Shown here: positions 47,181 to 58,967 of the stretch, one piece after another | Layout of the letters: each line of letters opens with the position of its first letter | How positions within the stretch are numbered: the stretch's first letter is position 1 | DNA from: Leptidea sinapis | Lineage: Eukaryota; Arthropoda; Insecta; Lepidoptera; Pieridae | Direction of reading: 5' to 3' | Assembly (NCBI RefSeq): GCF_905404315.1 | Contig: NC_066288.1 | Coordinates: 620,001-684,000 of the forward strand | DNA length: 64,000 nt | Notes under the pieces: model-generated | Databases searched by the model: none | What the model saw: the letters and a program-made list of their open reading frames with translations, nothing else | What the model was told of the DNA's origin: nothing | Translations under genes and position numbers: made by a program

Positions 47181-47184
47181 GTTA

Positions 47185-47283
47185 ACATCATCATAATTTC
47201 AGCCGGCTCCGGCCACTGCTGGACAAAGCGCTCTCCCAAAGATCACCATGACGACCCGTCCTTCGCTGTCCTCATCCAACCTA
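47185..47283 (-). mobile_element. RTE-like LINE, extreme 3' end
   Basis: The minus strand reads RTAKDGSSWSSLGERFVQQW and ends near CATCATCAT on the plus strand at 47187. It parallels WRSLP..EAFVQQCTSSG at 27990-28062. Confidence 0.65.
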
Positions 47284-47514
47284 CAATCTTGTTGTAATCA
47301 ATCAATCTTAATTATTTGTATAATATAATAATATTGATAATAATAATAATATTGACACACTTTTCACACAAATTATCTTGCCCCATGTTAAGCATATATA
47401 GCCTGTGTTATGGGTTACAAGACAATGATTTATTTAATACAATATACTTACTTAAACATACATAAATTCATATAAACATACATAAATACATTTAAACATC
47501 CATCATATAAATGC

Positions 47515-47595
47515 TTGCACCTACCGGGATTCGAACCCGGGACCTCTAGCTTAGTAGGTAGGATCGCTAACCACTCGGCTATACAGGTCGTCAAA
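47515..47595 (-). repeat. tRNA-derived SINE-like sequence with Pol III boxes
   Basis: The minus strand has TAGCCGAGTGGTTAGCG (A-box) and GGTTCGAATCC (B-box) at tRNA spacing, with a good T-arm (CCGGGTTCGAATCCCGG). The acceptor stem pairs poorly and no clean anticodon stem is formed, so I read it as a tRNA-derived repeat, not a functional tRNA gene. Confidence 0.7.
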
Positions 47596-47809
47596 TATGC
47601 ATAGTTTATTTAAACATACGCCAGAAAAGAAACAGCCGTTGTCTGCTGCTATGAGTACCAGCTGTTTCACAATGACAAGTGACCAACTGAAAGAAGTAGA
47701 CTGTTTCACCATTTGCCTATTATACATAGGAACAAACGTAAACTTTTATTTGAAGTCCATTTTTTACCTCAATATTATACTATACAGAGACATACAATAT
47801 TCAAATATT

Positions 47810-48680
47810 ATTTATATTATATATATAAGATTGCATATTTCGGTTATATGTTTTCGAAATGTGAGATTAGCAGTGAATTGTACTCCTAGATCTTTTGCCT
47901 CTGCGACGCGTTTCAATGGCATGCAACAGACGCAGTACTGGTGGTGGCGAGGGACGCACGCACGATTTAATGTCAGAACCGAGCACTTTCTTACGTTGAA
48001 GAGCAGGTTCTTTTTCTTGCCCCACTCAACCACTCTTTCTTTATATTTCTGGAGTTTATCATGATCTGAAATGTCACTTATTTCGCACACTAATTTGAGG
48101 TCGTCAGCAAACAAAAGGAAGTTAGATCCTGGACCACCTCACGTAGATCATTTACCAAAATCACAAACTCAAGGGGGCCGAAATTACTGCCTTGGCTGAC
48201 GCCATATCTTGTCCAGTACTGGTCCGAACAGCACTCGCCACAGTCGACATACTGATGCCTGTTCCGCAGATAGCTAGCAAAGAACGTCAACGAATGTGGC
48301 GTACAGCCCACGCCGGCCAGCTTCGCGAGCAAGACATAATTATCCACTGTGTCGAACGCCATTCGGGAGTCAGAGCAGGCGACATCTGACCACCAGCATC
48401 CACAACCGGCACCACTTTGGACATTAAATGCAGCAGGTTACCTGATGTTTCACGCCCAGGGCGAAAGCCATACTGTTTGTCTGACAAGTGGGCCCTTACC
48501 TGCGCGTAAAATGCGTGGTGAATAGCTGACTCGAACACCTTGGCAGGCGTTTAGAGCAGTGCTATCGGTCTGTAGTCTTCCGGTTCGGCACTTCCCTATC
48601 TCTTCGGAACTGGCACTCGCGAGTAACTTTCCACCAGTCCAGAAATGTCCAAGTTGTAAGACAAACATTTAGTAAACAAT
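47810..48680 (-). pseudogene. Reverse transcriptase fragment of a jockey-group LINE
   Basis: It reads leftwards in alternating frames: FESAIHHAFYAQVRAHLSDK and QYGFRPGRETSGNLLHLM (48538-48420). AFDTVDNYVLLAKLAGVGC (48362-48305), RYGVSQGSNFGPLEFVILVN (about 48210-48150) and FADDLKLVCEISD (about 48110) follow. LGVQFTANLTFRKHI (about 47890) is the post-RT block. AFD and FADD, the catalytic Asp blocks, are both visible. Frameshifts near 48360 and 48110 make it dead. Confidence 0.8.
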
Positions 48681-48689
48681 GCTCTTTCT

Positions 48690-49640
48690 GACATCGTGTA
48701 CTGGTTTAGCGCCAATAACTTATTGTTAAATAATCATAAAACCAAATATATTAAATTCACCGCGCCAAATGTCAAAAATGTAGATGCGAATATTTTATTA
48801 AATGGAGAGGTGGTAAAACCAGTGGAATCTGCTATATTTCTTGGCATTACTATTGATTCCAAATTGCAGTGGGGCCCCCATATTGAAGGATTGGCGAATA
48901 GGCTTAGTTCTGCAGCATATGCGGCTAAGAAAATCAGACGGTTAACTGACATAGATACGGCGAGATTAGTATACTTTAGTTATTTTCATAGTATTATGTC
49001 CTATGGTATATTATTATGGGGCAGTGCGGCCGATATTAATACTATCTTTGTGCTGCAGAAGCGGGCTATTCGCGCGATTTATAACCTAGGTCCTAAAGAA
49101 TCATTAAGAGAAAAATTTAAAGAAATAAACATTTTGACTGTTGCTTCTCAATACATTTTTGATAATGTTTTGTATGTTCATAAGCACATTGAGGAATTTT
49201 CTAGAAACTGTGACATTCATAATGTTAACACGAGGAACAAACATAAACTTGTTGTAATAATAGTAAGTCCTTTGTTGGGCGATGTATATGCTTCTACAAT
49301 ATGATCCCAGAAAATGTACAAAACAAATGTGTTACGAAATTTAAAAGAATTGTTAAAAAACGTTTGTGTGGGAAAGGTTATTATAGCATAAACGATTTTC
49401 TTAATGGCACCACGGACTGGGATTAAAGCGAACACCCTCAGACTCTTTAATTATAAATGTTTATTGTACGATATTACATTGTAATCCATATTTTATATAA
49501 AAAAAGCCCGCTGAGTTTCTTGCGCCCATTCTTCTCAGGTCTGAGGCAGTCTCTTTTGAATGGGTTGTAGATTTTGACGTTCAATAAGTGATTATAAATC
49601 CTATTTTGAATAAAAATAATATTGAATTTGAATTTGAATT
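48690..49640 (+). mobile_element. 5'-truncated CR1/jockey-group LINE, post-RT part
   Basis: The 202-codon open frame (48696-49304) gives WFSANNLLLNNHKTKYIKF, IFLGITIDSKLQWGPHIEGL, SYGILLWGSAADINTIFVLQ and KRAIRAIYNLGPKESL. This is the region right after the RT YADD box. The protein then breaks near 49300 (VYASTI, then a shift). The 3' UTR ends in a TTGAATTTGAATTTGAATT microsatellite tail near 49613-49640. It is the best-kept member here of the family also seen at 9.3, 25.4 and 35.2 kb. It abuts a minus-strand LINE piece head-on. Confidence 0.82.
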
Positions 49641-51050
49641 AAATATGTATTGCAAAATAAATTATTTTCTCGTGTACTCCTTATATAACAAACACGTCAT
49701 TATACCTTCTTTAAAATATACCAACCTCTTGAAGTATTGATTTTATAAATAACAAAATTAATTATGCTATCTAAGGATGAGGTATATATAAAAAATAAGT
49801 GTTATACAAAAATATATAAATCGTTTGTGAATTAAATTTGATTTGATAAACGGACTGCCATGTAAATTAAATGTACTAGGAATAAAAATCTGGGTCCGCT
49901 CGTAAATAAATTAAACCTTTGACATTTCAATATAGTATTGGCGGATTAAAAGAAACTTCGTCAATCGGTAATGAACAGTCAGTATTTCTCGAAACCAATA
50001 CAAAACACTTGTCAAACTAAAAAAATCATTAATCAATAATTGTGTAGGAGAGATCGAAATACATTTATAATTCACATTAGTGACAGTTGAAATTTCGTTA
50101 TTGTAGTTATAAGCTTTACAATTTTACACTTACATGTAAACTTGTTGAAATATTAAATCAAAATTTAAAAAGACATCCTGTTCTACTCAAAAGTTGCGTC
50201 ATTAATGGCTTGAAACTTGTAAAATTTTGGTATTGAGTAATATAACATTTAAAACATAATAATAATAAAGTTTTATTTCATTATCAAATTAGACACTATT
50301 CTTGTTCCTATATTCAAAACTAGTCATTAAATCCAATCTTTATAATTATTATCCATTATTGATAATTGATGAAGCAAGTATAATGCCAAATAATTTTCGT
50401 GCATTATCTCATTTTCACATTAATTATCTTATTAGGTCCTGTTCTCGAAATACCGAGATTTTTAATCTTGTTTAATAAATATAATCAATACACAATAATG
50501 TTAAGAGACAACCAGACATTGATATATAAAATAATGTACAGTTACAGTCTAGTCGGAGCTAGACGGTAGGTGCAGTAATAAGCCCCACAACAATAATGTA
50601 AGGGTGCTCGTTCATTGGTTCAATAACACTTTACAATCTCCAGCTGTCGAGTCGTTAGTGACGAAGGATCTCTTAACAAACGTATGTTTGTTTGATAATA
50701 TACATTTATATGTTAAATATGCGATTGTTATATTCAAGCAACACGCATCTTTGAGGAAAATATATCCTTTTTTATCTCATTTGGATATGTATTTTCAAAA
50801 GACAGGCCCAAATAATATCTTATAAGATATAAATAGTTATAATTGCTAAAAGCTGCCATGCGTTAAAATAATTAAATGGTATAATTGATTAATTATAACA
50901 CCATTATAATTTAAGGGTATGTTTCGTGACGATACTAGTAAGCCTGAATACGGCCCGTTAATGTGTGTTTACATTGGAATTTGGATGGTTGGAGACGCTT
51001 ATACTTAGGTAACACTGAAAATGCTTAGAAAATGAAAAACGGCTTAATGT
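49641..51050. other. AT-rich DNA without genes
   Basis: A 73-codon frame at 50604-50825 has no resemblance to known proteins. Nothing else was seen. Confidence 0.5.
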
Positions 51051-51059
51051 AGAAAGGTG

Positions 51060-52135
51060 CTAATACTTTTGTTTTTCGAAGTAATCTCCGTTCCTATCGT
51101 CGCATTCGATGGAACCACTGAGAAAAGCAGTGGGCCCATTCTTTCTTAGGGATCTCTTCTATGGCATTTTCGTACGCTTTTACCGCATCTTCAGGGCTCG
51201 TAAAGCGAATACCTCGAATTTTATCTTTAGTTCTTGGAAATAAATAAAATTCGCAGGGCACCAGGTCACGACTGTATGGCGGATGACTCATTACCTCAAC
51301 ACCTGCCATAGTTAAATATTCAACAGTCCGTTTTGCGGAGTGCGCTGAAGCATTGTCGTGGTGAAGGAGGATCCTGCTTCGAGGGCTCTGCTGTATAATT
51401 TTTTCCAAGACAACAGGCAAACAGCGATTGACACACCAGTCTACAGTAACTGTCATTCCATCTTTTAGCACAACTGTCGCAAAATGACCTTTCCGAGTAA
51501 ATAATCAGGCAATCACCTTTTTTCCTTGACTTCTTCCTCTCTTTACCTTAGTTGGCCGATCTTCGAAAGAAAACACCCACTGAGCTGATTGTCTTTTGGT
51601 TTCGGGTTCGTAGCAATATATCCTTCATCATCATTCATATATAGCTTTCATCACCTGTGACGATGTCAAATACAGCATTTGAGTCACCGCCGTTGAACCT
51701 ATCTAACTATTGGTGACACCAGTGCATGCGAAGGTGTTTCTGGTCGTCGGTTAAAGTATAGGGAATCCATCTGGTACAAAGCTTCCTGACGCCTAAATGT
51801 TCGTGTAATATTTTTGTACTTGACTCATACCAATGCCTAGGCTTGCCCGTATCTGCTGATAGGTCACTCTCTTATCTTCCTCTATCATGCGTCGCACAGC
51901 ACTGATGCTATCTTCTTTAGTCGCTGTTAGAGGATCATCATTGAGATTCGAGACGACGATTCGAGACGTCCACGCTTAAACTCGTTAAACTAATTGTAAA
52001 TAGTGGCACGAGATGGGGCTTCATTAAGAAATGCTAATCGCAGCCCATCATAGCTTTGCTGTTGAGTAAGCCCACAACGAAAGTCATAATAAATCATTGT
52101 CCGAACATTTTCTCGCGTTAGGTTTTCGATTCGAC
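51060..52135 (-). pseudogene. Mariner transposase, broken
   Basis: Read leftwards it begins with ENVRTMIYYDFRCGLTQQQS and RATIYN-stop-FNEFKRGRL (the N-terminal HTH). RMIEEDKRVTYQQIRASLGI follows, then IVTGDESYIYE (near 51670), which holds the first catalytic Asp. The last part is one open frame (51471-51094): LLHHDNASAHSAKRT (second Asp), then HPPYSRDLVPCEFYLFPRTK. Thirty-four residues separate the second Asp from CEF, so the third catalytic position is Glu where mariner has Asp. Several frameshifts lie upstream of 51480. It is a fossil Tc1/mariner copy; I could not define both inverted ends. Confidence 0.88.
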
Positions 52136-53094
52136 ATAACAAACACCATTGATTTGATTTGAAAATGAAATAGTTTTATCAAGGAAATAAAAATATAAAT
52201 AGCTAAAATATCTGTTTCTAAAATTTACAACTGCAATTTTTTTTTAATAAAACATTGAAATAAGTTGGTGCCTTGTACTTTTTTTTGATATGGCAATTGT
52301 TCGAGGTGTTGAAGTGGGGATTGAGCCGGCTCTAGGAATTGCTATACAACAAGTTAAATAATTTAGAAGGACTGAATTTTATTTAATTTCATACTAGACA
52401 GGACGTTTACTCACATTCATAATACTTCCTTTCGTCGATCGTAGTTAAAGCAAGTGGCGCCCTCACTTTCTTCCCTTTCTAATCTCTGATCGCCGCAGGA
52501 CCCACGGAGCTGGCTTAACATCAAGAGGTTTTAAGACCCTCAGACCAGACCCAGAGGCCTCAAATACAAATAACTAAAATTCAACTTTGCATGTTAGACT
52601 AAAATATAATTATATTTAACGCACAATATGGTACTATTAGGTTATGTTTAATTTAAAATTATTATACTCTCGATGTTGAATTGATAGTGTTTAATAACAC
52701 CGATTTTAATAATTATAATTACCTACATAGGTATTATACCGTTAATTACTTATATAGGTATTATACATACATGTTTCCATTCACGTTCACATTAATGTAT
52801 TAATGCATTTTTTGTAATGAATATAATACTAAATTTTATTCTTCAATAAGTGGAGACGAAATTAATGGCTTTGGCGAATAACTGCGGCCACTGTTTTGCG
52901 GATGATTAAACATGGCGTCGGGACAGCTATAAAAGCTAATTGTGTGTACTTCCAATGATCCGGTTGGTCTCCCACATTTTCTCCTTTTTTCCATTATTTA
53001 AATGGCAATTTAAACAAGTAACAATTTCAGAAGAATATCCCTCGAAAACAGCTTAATATTATTGACAAACAAACATAACCTTGAGACGGCGTAG
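52136..53094. other. No gene recognised
   Basis: TTGGTGCCTTGTACTTTT near 52265 may be an old mariner end in the wrong orientation. The rest is unassigned. Confidence 0.4.
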
Positions 53095-53685
53095 CCGGAC
53101 TTGCATTTCGATACGGAGACGCAGATATCTCAAACGGGTGATACATCATATTTAACGTACCCCGGCTTCAAATATGAGCATAATTCCTTGCTTCATGCTG
53201 GGGTATGTGTGTTCGTAAGGGAGGATAACTGCTATCACCGTCTTGGTAATTTTCAGGGTAGAGATCTGCCTTCTCACTGGCTGCATATAAATTTTGAGGA
53301 CCGCATCCGCATCTATGCGTGTCCACAGGTCCTATAGTGATAACACAGAAACATATCATCTCATGGGCAGCGTTCGAGCGGCAATTGACGACTTGCTTGC
53401 ACAGATCCCCTCCGCTGAAATAGTAGTGTTGGGTGACTTCAACGGGAACAATGTGGAATGGTTTCGGTCACGTACCACAGACTACGCAGGGCGATGTGTG
53501 CATAACCTTGCATTGAAATACTGTCTGTCCCAATTGGTTGAGTCGCCAACTCGGCTGCCAAAAGTGGATATTAACATGCCGTCATTATTAGATCTTCTGC
53601 TGACTACTCATCCCGAAAGTAACCAACGTGTCGACGCCTCTCTTGCCAATGGTTTCGACCATTGCCTGTTCGGGAAAGTGTAGTG
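53095..53685 (+). pseudogene. APE endonuclease fragment of a jockey-group LINE
   Basis: DTSYLTYPGFKYEHNSLLHA and GVCVFVREDNC (53143-53220) are followed by a frameshift near 53325. Then come AIDDLLAQIPSAEIVVLGDF and NGNNVEWFRSR (53375-53470), LLDLLLTTHPES and FDHCLF (about 53660). The GDFNG block is the metal and active-site region. The SDH block has become FDH, and the RT is absent. Confidence 0.75.
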
Positions 53686-53689
53686 CCTA

Positions 53690-54382
53690 TGCAAAGGCTA
53701 CGTACCACAACACCGCATTTGTCATCAGTCATCAGATGCAGCAAGGGAAGAGTAACACCCTGGTCCAAACGGCCAAAGAGGAACCCTATTTTCTGTGTAC
53801 TCTTTTTACCTGCAACTCGACTCTTGACAACAAAAGAGTGGACGTTAAGTTTCTTGCATGTTCTTCTAACGAGCTATACTTTTTCCGAAAATATAGTAGA
53901 TTCACAGATAATCAGTACGACTTTTGCCATGTTCGGCTGACGGGCGAACATCTGGTATACCTAATATATACTTTTTGTATGACTTATATTTATGTACTTG
54001 CTGTAACTGCCTATAAATGTATCCTTAGCACCTAAGGTTTGTTTAATGTTAATGTTACACATGTAATTCTGTTGGTTAACATATAGTTATCGAAAGCAAT
54101 GGAGAAGGCCTGGAATTTAGTCTGGATTTAGCGAAGAACATTGATCGTGTAAGGCACAAGGCGCTTCTCTCAAAACTTCCATCATTTGGTCTATCCTCTC
54201 GGAGAAGCTCTCGCTTATGCAAGCTCCAGCTTCCTCACTGAGCGCTGCATACAGGTCGTAGTCGACGGCTATTGCTCGAACCATTGAACTCTTCAGTTTG
54301 GCCAAGGCTGTGTGCTACCTCCAAAAATGTTTCTTTGGCATATCAATGATAAATATCGAACCCTCCAACCTCCAACATACCT
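53690..54382. other. Unassigned, with two open but unrecognised frames
   Basis: Overlapping plus-strand frames run from 53690 to 54035. A 62-codon minus frame (54305-54117, with ISESFSERIDQMMEVLREAP) looks protein-like, but I cannot place it in any family. Confidence 0.4.
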
Positions 54383-54545
54383 AATTATTACACAAATTAA
54401 ATTTGAAAACAAAATTTTTTTACGATGCGGGACTCGAACCCGCGACCTCTCGCGTTCCATGCGAGCGCACTTCCACTGAGTCAACCGTTCGAGTCCCGCA
54501 TCGTTCATGATAATTTTGTTTTTAAATTTAGTTTGTGTAATTAAC
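54383..54545 (-). repeat. tRNA-like sequence inside a 163-bp inverted repeat
   Basis: The minus strand holds a tRNA-like core: TGACTCAGTGG (A-box), an anticodon stem CTCGC/GCGAG with loop ATGGAAC, and GGTTCGAGTCC (B-box). The T-arm and acceptor part ACGATGCGGGACTCGAAC (54422-54439) recurs inverted at 54487-54504, an exact 18-bp match. The AT-rich flanks also pair (ACACAAA...TTTGTGT), giving arms of nearly 60 bp. The normal tRNA 5' half is replaced by this inverted copy. It is a repeat, not a working tRNA. Confidence 0.7.
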
Positions 54546-54630
54546 CCCGGAAGTGAGAGTTATCACTGTAAGAAATAACAAATTGCTTAGATTTGAAAGG
54601 ACGACATGTTGAGTCAATATCCTAATATGC

Positions 54631-54674
54631 AATTCGCACCTTTAGAACGAAACTGACCTAATCCAAAATTTTGG
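54631..54674. repeat. Left AATT duplication and terminal inverted repeat
   Basis: AATT at 54631-54634 is followed by CGCACCTTTAGAACGAAACT and onward to CCAAAATT at about 54670. Apart from one change, it is the reverse complement of the right end. Because AATT is self-complementary, it may instead be the tip of the inverted repeat. Confidence 0.85.
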
Positions 54675-54779
54675 GAAAATGAGTTAAACTATATAGTGTA
54701 TTAAAAAGCACATGCTTTACAATCGGGTAAATCGAAAACAGACGTATCGCGGACAAGAACGGTTAAAACGTATTCTTCG

Positions 54780-55234
54780 TCTCTTTTACACGCATGTGTT
54801 TTCTTACTCCCCCTCGCGCCAATAGCGTCCCACTCAGTGTTGTGTCAGCAGTCCCCAAGGAAGGACGTTACGCAATACATTGGTAAGTGACCTATTACGA
54901 ATTAAGTCTATTTCGATCTAACGATTTATGCATATTCTCAAAAAGTTGCTAGAACAAAATAGTAACATTTGTGTTTAAGTCAATCTTACACTTAATCTTT
55001 AAAAATTTACTGTGACTGAACTATGATTGGGTCTTTATTATAATATAGATTATTAATTTTAGTGGTCCTAACCAAAAATAGGTCTTTGTTATTATAAAAT
55101 TAAGTGTATTTTTATGTTTTATTGTTGAAAAAGTCTGTTTTGTTTCTATAATTCAAAGAAACTAATAGTCTTAATGATGATTGAACCTCTTTTATTTTTA
55201 CAACAGGCAGTAATTTTTCAAATAAGACAAAACC
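54780..55234 (+). promoter_or_regulatory. Probable promoter region, 5' UTR exon and UTR intron
   Basis: A donor GTAAGT at 54883 and an acceptor TTTTTACAACAG ending at 55206 would remove a 324-bp intron. The remaining 28 bases lead to ATG 55235. The transcription start is not identified; it should lie between the left end and 54880. Confidence 0.5.
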
Positions 55235-58200
55235 ATGAAGAGAAGATCAGATATTATCTTGGCTAAAGCTTTGAAATTAAAAAAATATGAAAGTGAAGCA
55301 AACATGCGTGAGGTAGGTGGTAACCTATATTGCAATAACTTTTCAATATGTAAAATAATATTTTGAACTTAATCTGTAAATCTATGTCGATTAACGATAT
55401 ATTTTCAGAACTTAGCAAGAGAAGCAAAGGAGAATGAGTGTCCTAATCTTTCGTTTACGTATGCAGTACCAGAAGAAAAAACCCGGAATGTGAGTTAATT
55501 GATATTACAATCATAAAATGTATAATAATATTATCAAATATACAATCGATACGGATACGCGCATGAAATTATTACTAGAAAGTTTTTATTTATATACAAT
55601 TTGAAACTGAAATTTTATCAAGCACAAAATAATTTGTGATAATTATGATATCATTATCTTTTCAGGCATTTTAAAAATATGTCATTAAATTAGTTTTCAT
55701 TGTATGTAATGCATGAATAGAAAGTTTAATTCATTAAGCATAAAACCTATCTATTATTTAAACAGGAACCTATAACTGATGATACGAATCAATCTCCCGA
55801 ATATCCTTCCCATAGATCAAAGCCCATTAGTGATCAAAATGATGATGTTGATTTGGTAACGTATTGTTTATTTATTAAATCGCGTACTCTTCTATATCAA
55901 AATAATTAAAATAATTTCTGTTATTGCAAAGAATAAAAATTATAAACTTATTATTGTTTTATAGCAACAACAAAGAGAATGGATTGATGATGATTGTTCT
56001 GTTATTGAAGATTCGCCTCAGAGGGAAATGCCTTTCCTTAAGCTTAACCAAGAAAATAACCAGGTAAAAACAATGTTTTTAAGTACTTACTGTATGGCAG
56101 TAGCCAGCACGGCTGGACACTTCCAGTGCAAGCCAAACGCGCTTATCAATCCAGACACTTAAAACGAGAACTCAGCTTCTACTAGTTTTGTCCATTCGTA
56201 TGCACTGGCCACTGTACATACAGAAAAAAAAACGTTTTCTTATTTTCTTTTTTTATAGGTACTGAAAAATCATTTAATGGACTGCTCACTAGAATCCACA
56301 TTTTGCGCAAATGGAGGATTTGTACAGTCGTATACAAAGTCACAAATACGAGTAAGTGAAACATCCTCATCTTCAAGCTCTTCGTCTCATTCAGAGTCCT
56401 CAGAACCAGACGCCTCAAACAAACCAGCACAAACAAATCAATTTCGCGTTAATGAAGGTGCAGGCACCAGCACTGAAACAGGCAGGAATAAATACGCCGC
56501 GAAACCATCTTATCGCATATCTCCCTTAAATTCATGCGAAAGTGATGTTGATCTGAGTGACGACGATCCTACTTTCCAAGGTGAAGAGGGAGTAACTCCT
56601 GCCACCCGTGCCAGAAGTTCTTCTAGCAGCGATTCTACACAGACAACTGAAACTACCGTTCATGCCCAGAAGCCAAAAAAAAAACAACGTAACCCAGCGC
56701 AGTGGAGGAGTAACGTCATAAAGTCCCTAAGAAATAGTGGCAAACCCTACTCATACAAGTTGACATCCAAAGACAAAAAAGAACCACCTCGTGAAAAGAT
56801 ATTTCCCGCCCGCACAATGAAAGATCCGTGCCGTGCCGAAAAGTGCCGTTTGAAATGCGCCACTAAAATTAATGAGGAAGCAAGAGCCGCTATATTTCAA
56901 TCTTACTGGGATTTTGGTAATCTGGAATTGCAAAGAGCCTATATCAGCAGTTGTATGATAGAAGTACAACCTAGATACAAGTATACAAACGCTACGAACC
57001 CCAGACAACCAAACGTTGCTTTATATTTCACGATAAATGGCAAAAAAGAACGTGTCTGCAAGACCTATTTCCTTAATACATTGGGAATTTCAGACAGACA
57101 GCTACGAACAGTCAAGGCAAAAATAAATGAAACAGGATTTCTCGCAACCGATCAAAGAGGAAAACATGCTAACAGAAAAACAATAGATGAATCGATCATA
57201 CAAGACGTAAAAAACCACATTAACGCCATACCCAGGATCGAGTCACACTATTTGAGGGCTTCCACTTCGCGAGAATTTATTGATGGATGTAAGACTGTGA
57301 AAGAACTTTGGAGAGATTTTTGTAACACCCGAAATGAGCGGCACCCTAAGGTAGAATACTGGCTTTATCACAATGTATTCACAACCCAATTTAATATCGC
57401 ATTCCATCAACCCAAAAAAGATAGATGTGATTTGTGTGTAGAATTTGAATTAGCATCTATTGACCGAAAGAGCATGTTAAAAGAAAGATATCAGAAGCAT
57501 TTTGAAGAAAAGACCCTATGTCGTGAAGAAAAAAAGAACGACCGTATGAATTTGGCTGAGGACAATGGTAACATTTGTGTTGTGTATGATTTACAAGCTG
57601 TCATGCAGTGCCCAACCGGAGACTCAAGTGCATTTTACTACGTCTCTAAACTAAATTGTTTCAACTTCACGGTGGCTGAATTGGCGAAGAAAAAGACGGA
57701 GACAACGAAATTGACAGGAAAGAAAGACCGTAGGAGTCTTAGTGACGAAGTAGGGGCCTACGGAGAGGTATTTAGTTATTTCTGGGATGAGACCCGAGGT
57801 CATAGGGGGGCAAATGAAATAGGATCCTGCATTCTTGATTATTTGACAAAACTCAGCGCAAAATACCCCGAAAAACGATTGAATATTATTTTTTATTCCG
57901 ACAACTGCTGCGGTCAAAATAAAAATAAGTTTATAACTAGTTTATACGGATACGCTGTGGCAACGTTATCGAACATAAACAGTATTACGCACAAGTACTT
58001 AATAAAGGGGCACACGCAAAATGAGGGTGACAACATACATAGTTTGATAGAAAAGGAAATAAAAAGGGCCCATAAGTCGGGGGCAATATACACCCCGCAC
58101 CAATATGTAGCCTTAATAAGAAGTGCCAAAAAAAGTGGGAGCCCATTTAAAGTACAAGAATTGAATTTCGACTTTTTTTATGACCTGAAGTCATTCAGTC

Positions 58201-58520
58201 AGCAGTGGGGATATAATTTTACTGAAGACGATGACCGAAACAAGGTGTCTTGGAATGACATTAAAGTCTTAAAGTTTTTGAAGAGTGACCCGTTTGCATT
58301 CTTTTATAAGATATCTTATTCCCAAAACGATTTTATTCGCATCGATATGCGTAACAAAAGGAAGAAAATGCCTGAATTGGAAAACATATCAGTAAAAAAA
58401 GTCTTCAGTGAGCGGATTCAATTAGCTGAAAGCAAAAAAAAAGGCTTGAGAGAATTGTTACGAAAAGGTTCGATTCCTGATTACTACAGTGATTTTTACA
58501 GAGCTCTTTTAGATGACTAA
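55235..58520 (+). CDS. Candidate transposase, five coding exons, DUF7869-like
   Basis: Coding exons are 55235-55312, 55409-55489, 55766-55855, 55965-56063 and 56259-58520. All introns are GT-AG and all exons phase 0, giving 26+27+30+33+753 = 869 residues. The start is the first ATG after the UTR intron (MKRRSDIILAKALKLKKY). Residues up to about 260 are low-complexity, acidic and Ser/Thr-rich with a basic KPKKKQRN patch, possibly a nuclear signal. Then come Cys-rich motifs, CRAEKCRLKC and RCDLCVEFE. The core blocks are VVYDLQAVMQCP (Asp about 560), FYSDNCCGQNKNKF (Asp about 664) and GHTQNEGDNIHSLIEKEI (Asp about 707, Glu about 714). Comparison with the dead relative at 6526-7860 shows the same Asp, DNCxxQNKN and HTxNxxDxxHxxxE. 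I infer an RNase-H-like transposase. The family name is from memory, and a domesticated host gene is the alternative. The flanking inverted ends argue against that. Confidence 0.85.
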
Positions 58521-58961
58521 TTTATATGAAGTTTAGTCGTCAATTTTAAAATATCAATCTTAGAAGGTTTTTTTTTTTTGTTATTATTTGTATTTTTTGG
58601 GGTTATACACGAAATGACTAATTACAAATAAGCTTGGTCGGTTGATTGAATAACACGTTTAGAAGTTTATTTTTATTTGTTTTTCTTACTTCATATTATA
58701 TTGTTCGATGTTATACAGGGGAAACCAAAGAATTAATAGTCATTACTTACTACATTAGTCATTATTTACTAGAATGACTTAGGGACCATCCAGCTCGTCA
58801 TTTATTACAACTTCACTGTAGGAGTGGATCCTTAAATCAATAACTTTCTTCTTTGTTACTTCCTAATATTAATTTTATTATTATTATGTTTTATAATAGA
58901 CAACATTCAATGTCTTCAAACTTAAGTGTTCCTATGTTATGTGGCTATCACAAGACTGATA

Positions 58962-58967
58962 AATAAA
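58962..58967 (+). terminator. Poly-A signal AATAAA
   Basis: It lies 440 bases after the stop codon, before the right inverted end, and is the best candidate for 3' end formation of the transposase transcript. Confidence 0.5.

Noticed and set aside
52250..52290. TTGGTGCCTTGTACTTTT as the 5' inverted end of the mariner
   Set aside because: It has the same orientation as the other candidate end (51055-51075), not the inverted one.
54117..54305. 62-codon minus-strand frame with protein-like composition
   Set aside because: No family recognised, no splice or start context, and it lies in repeat-rich DNA. It could be a LINE ORF1 scrap.
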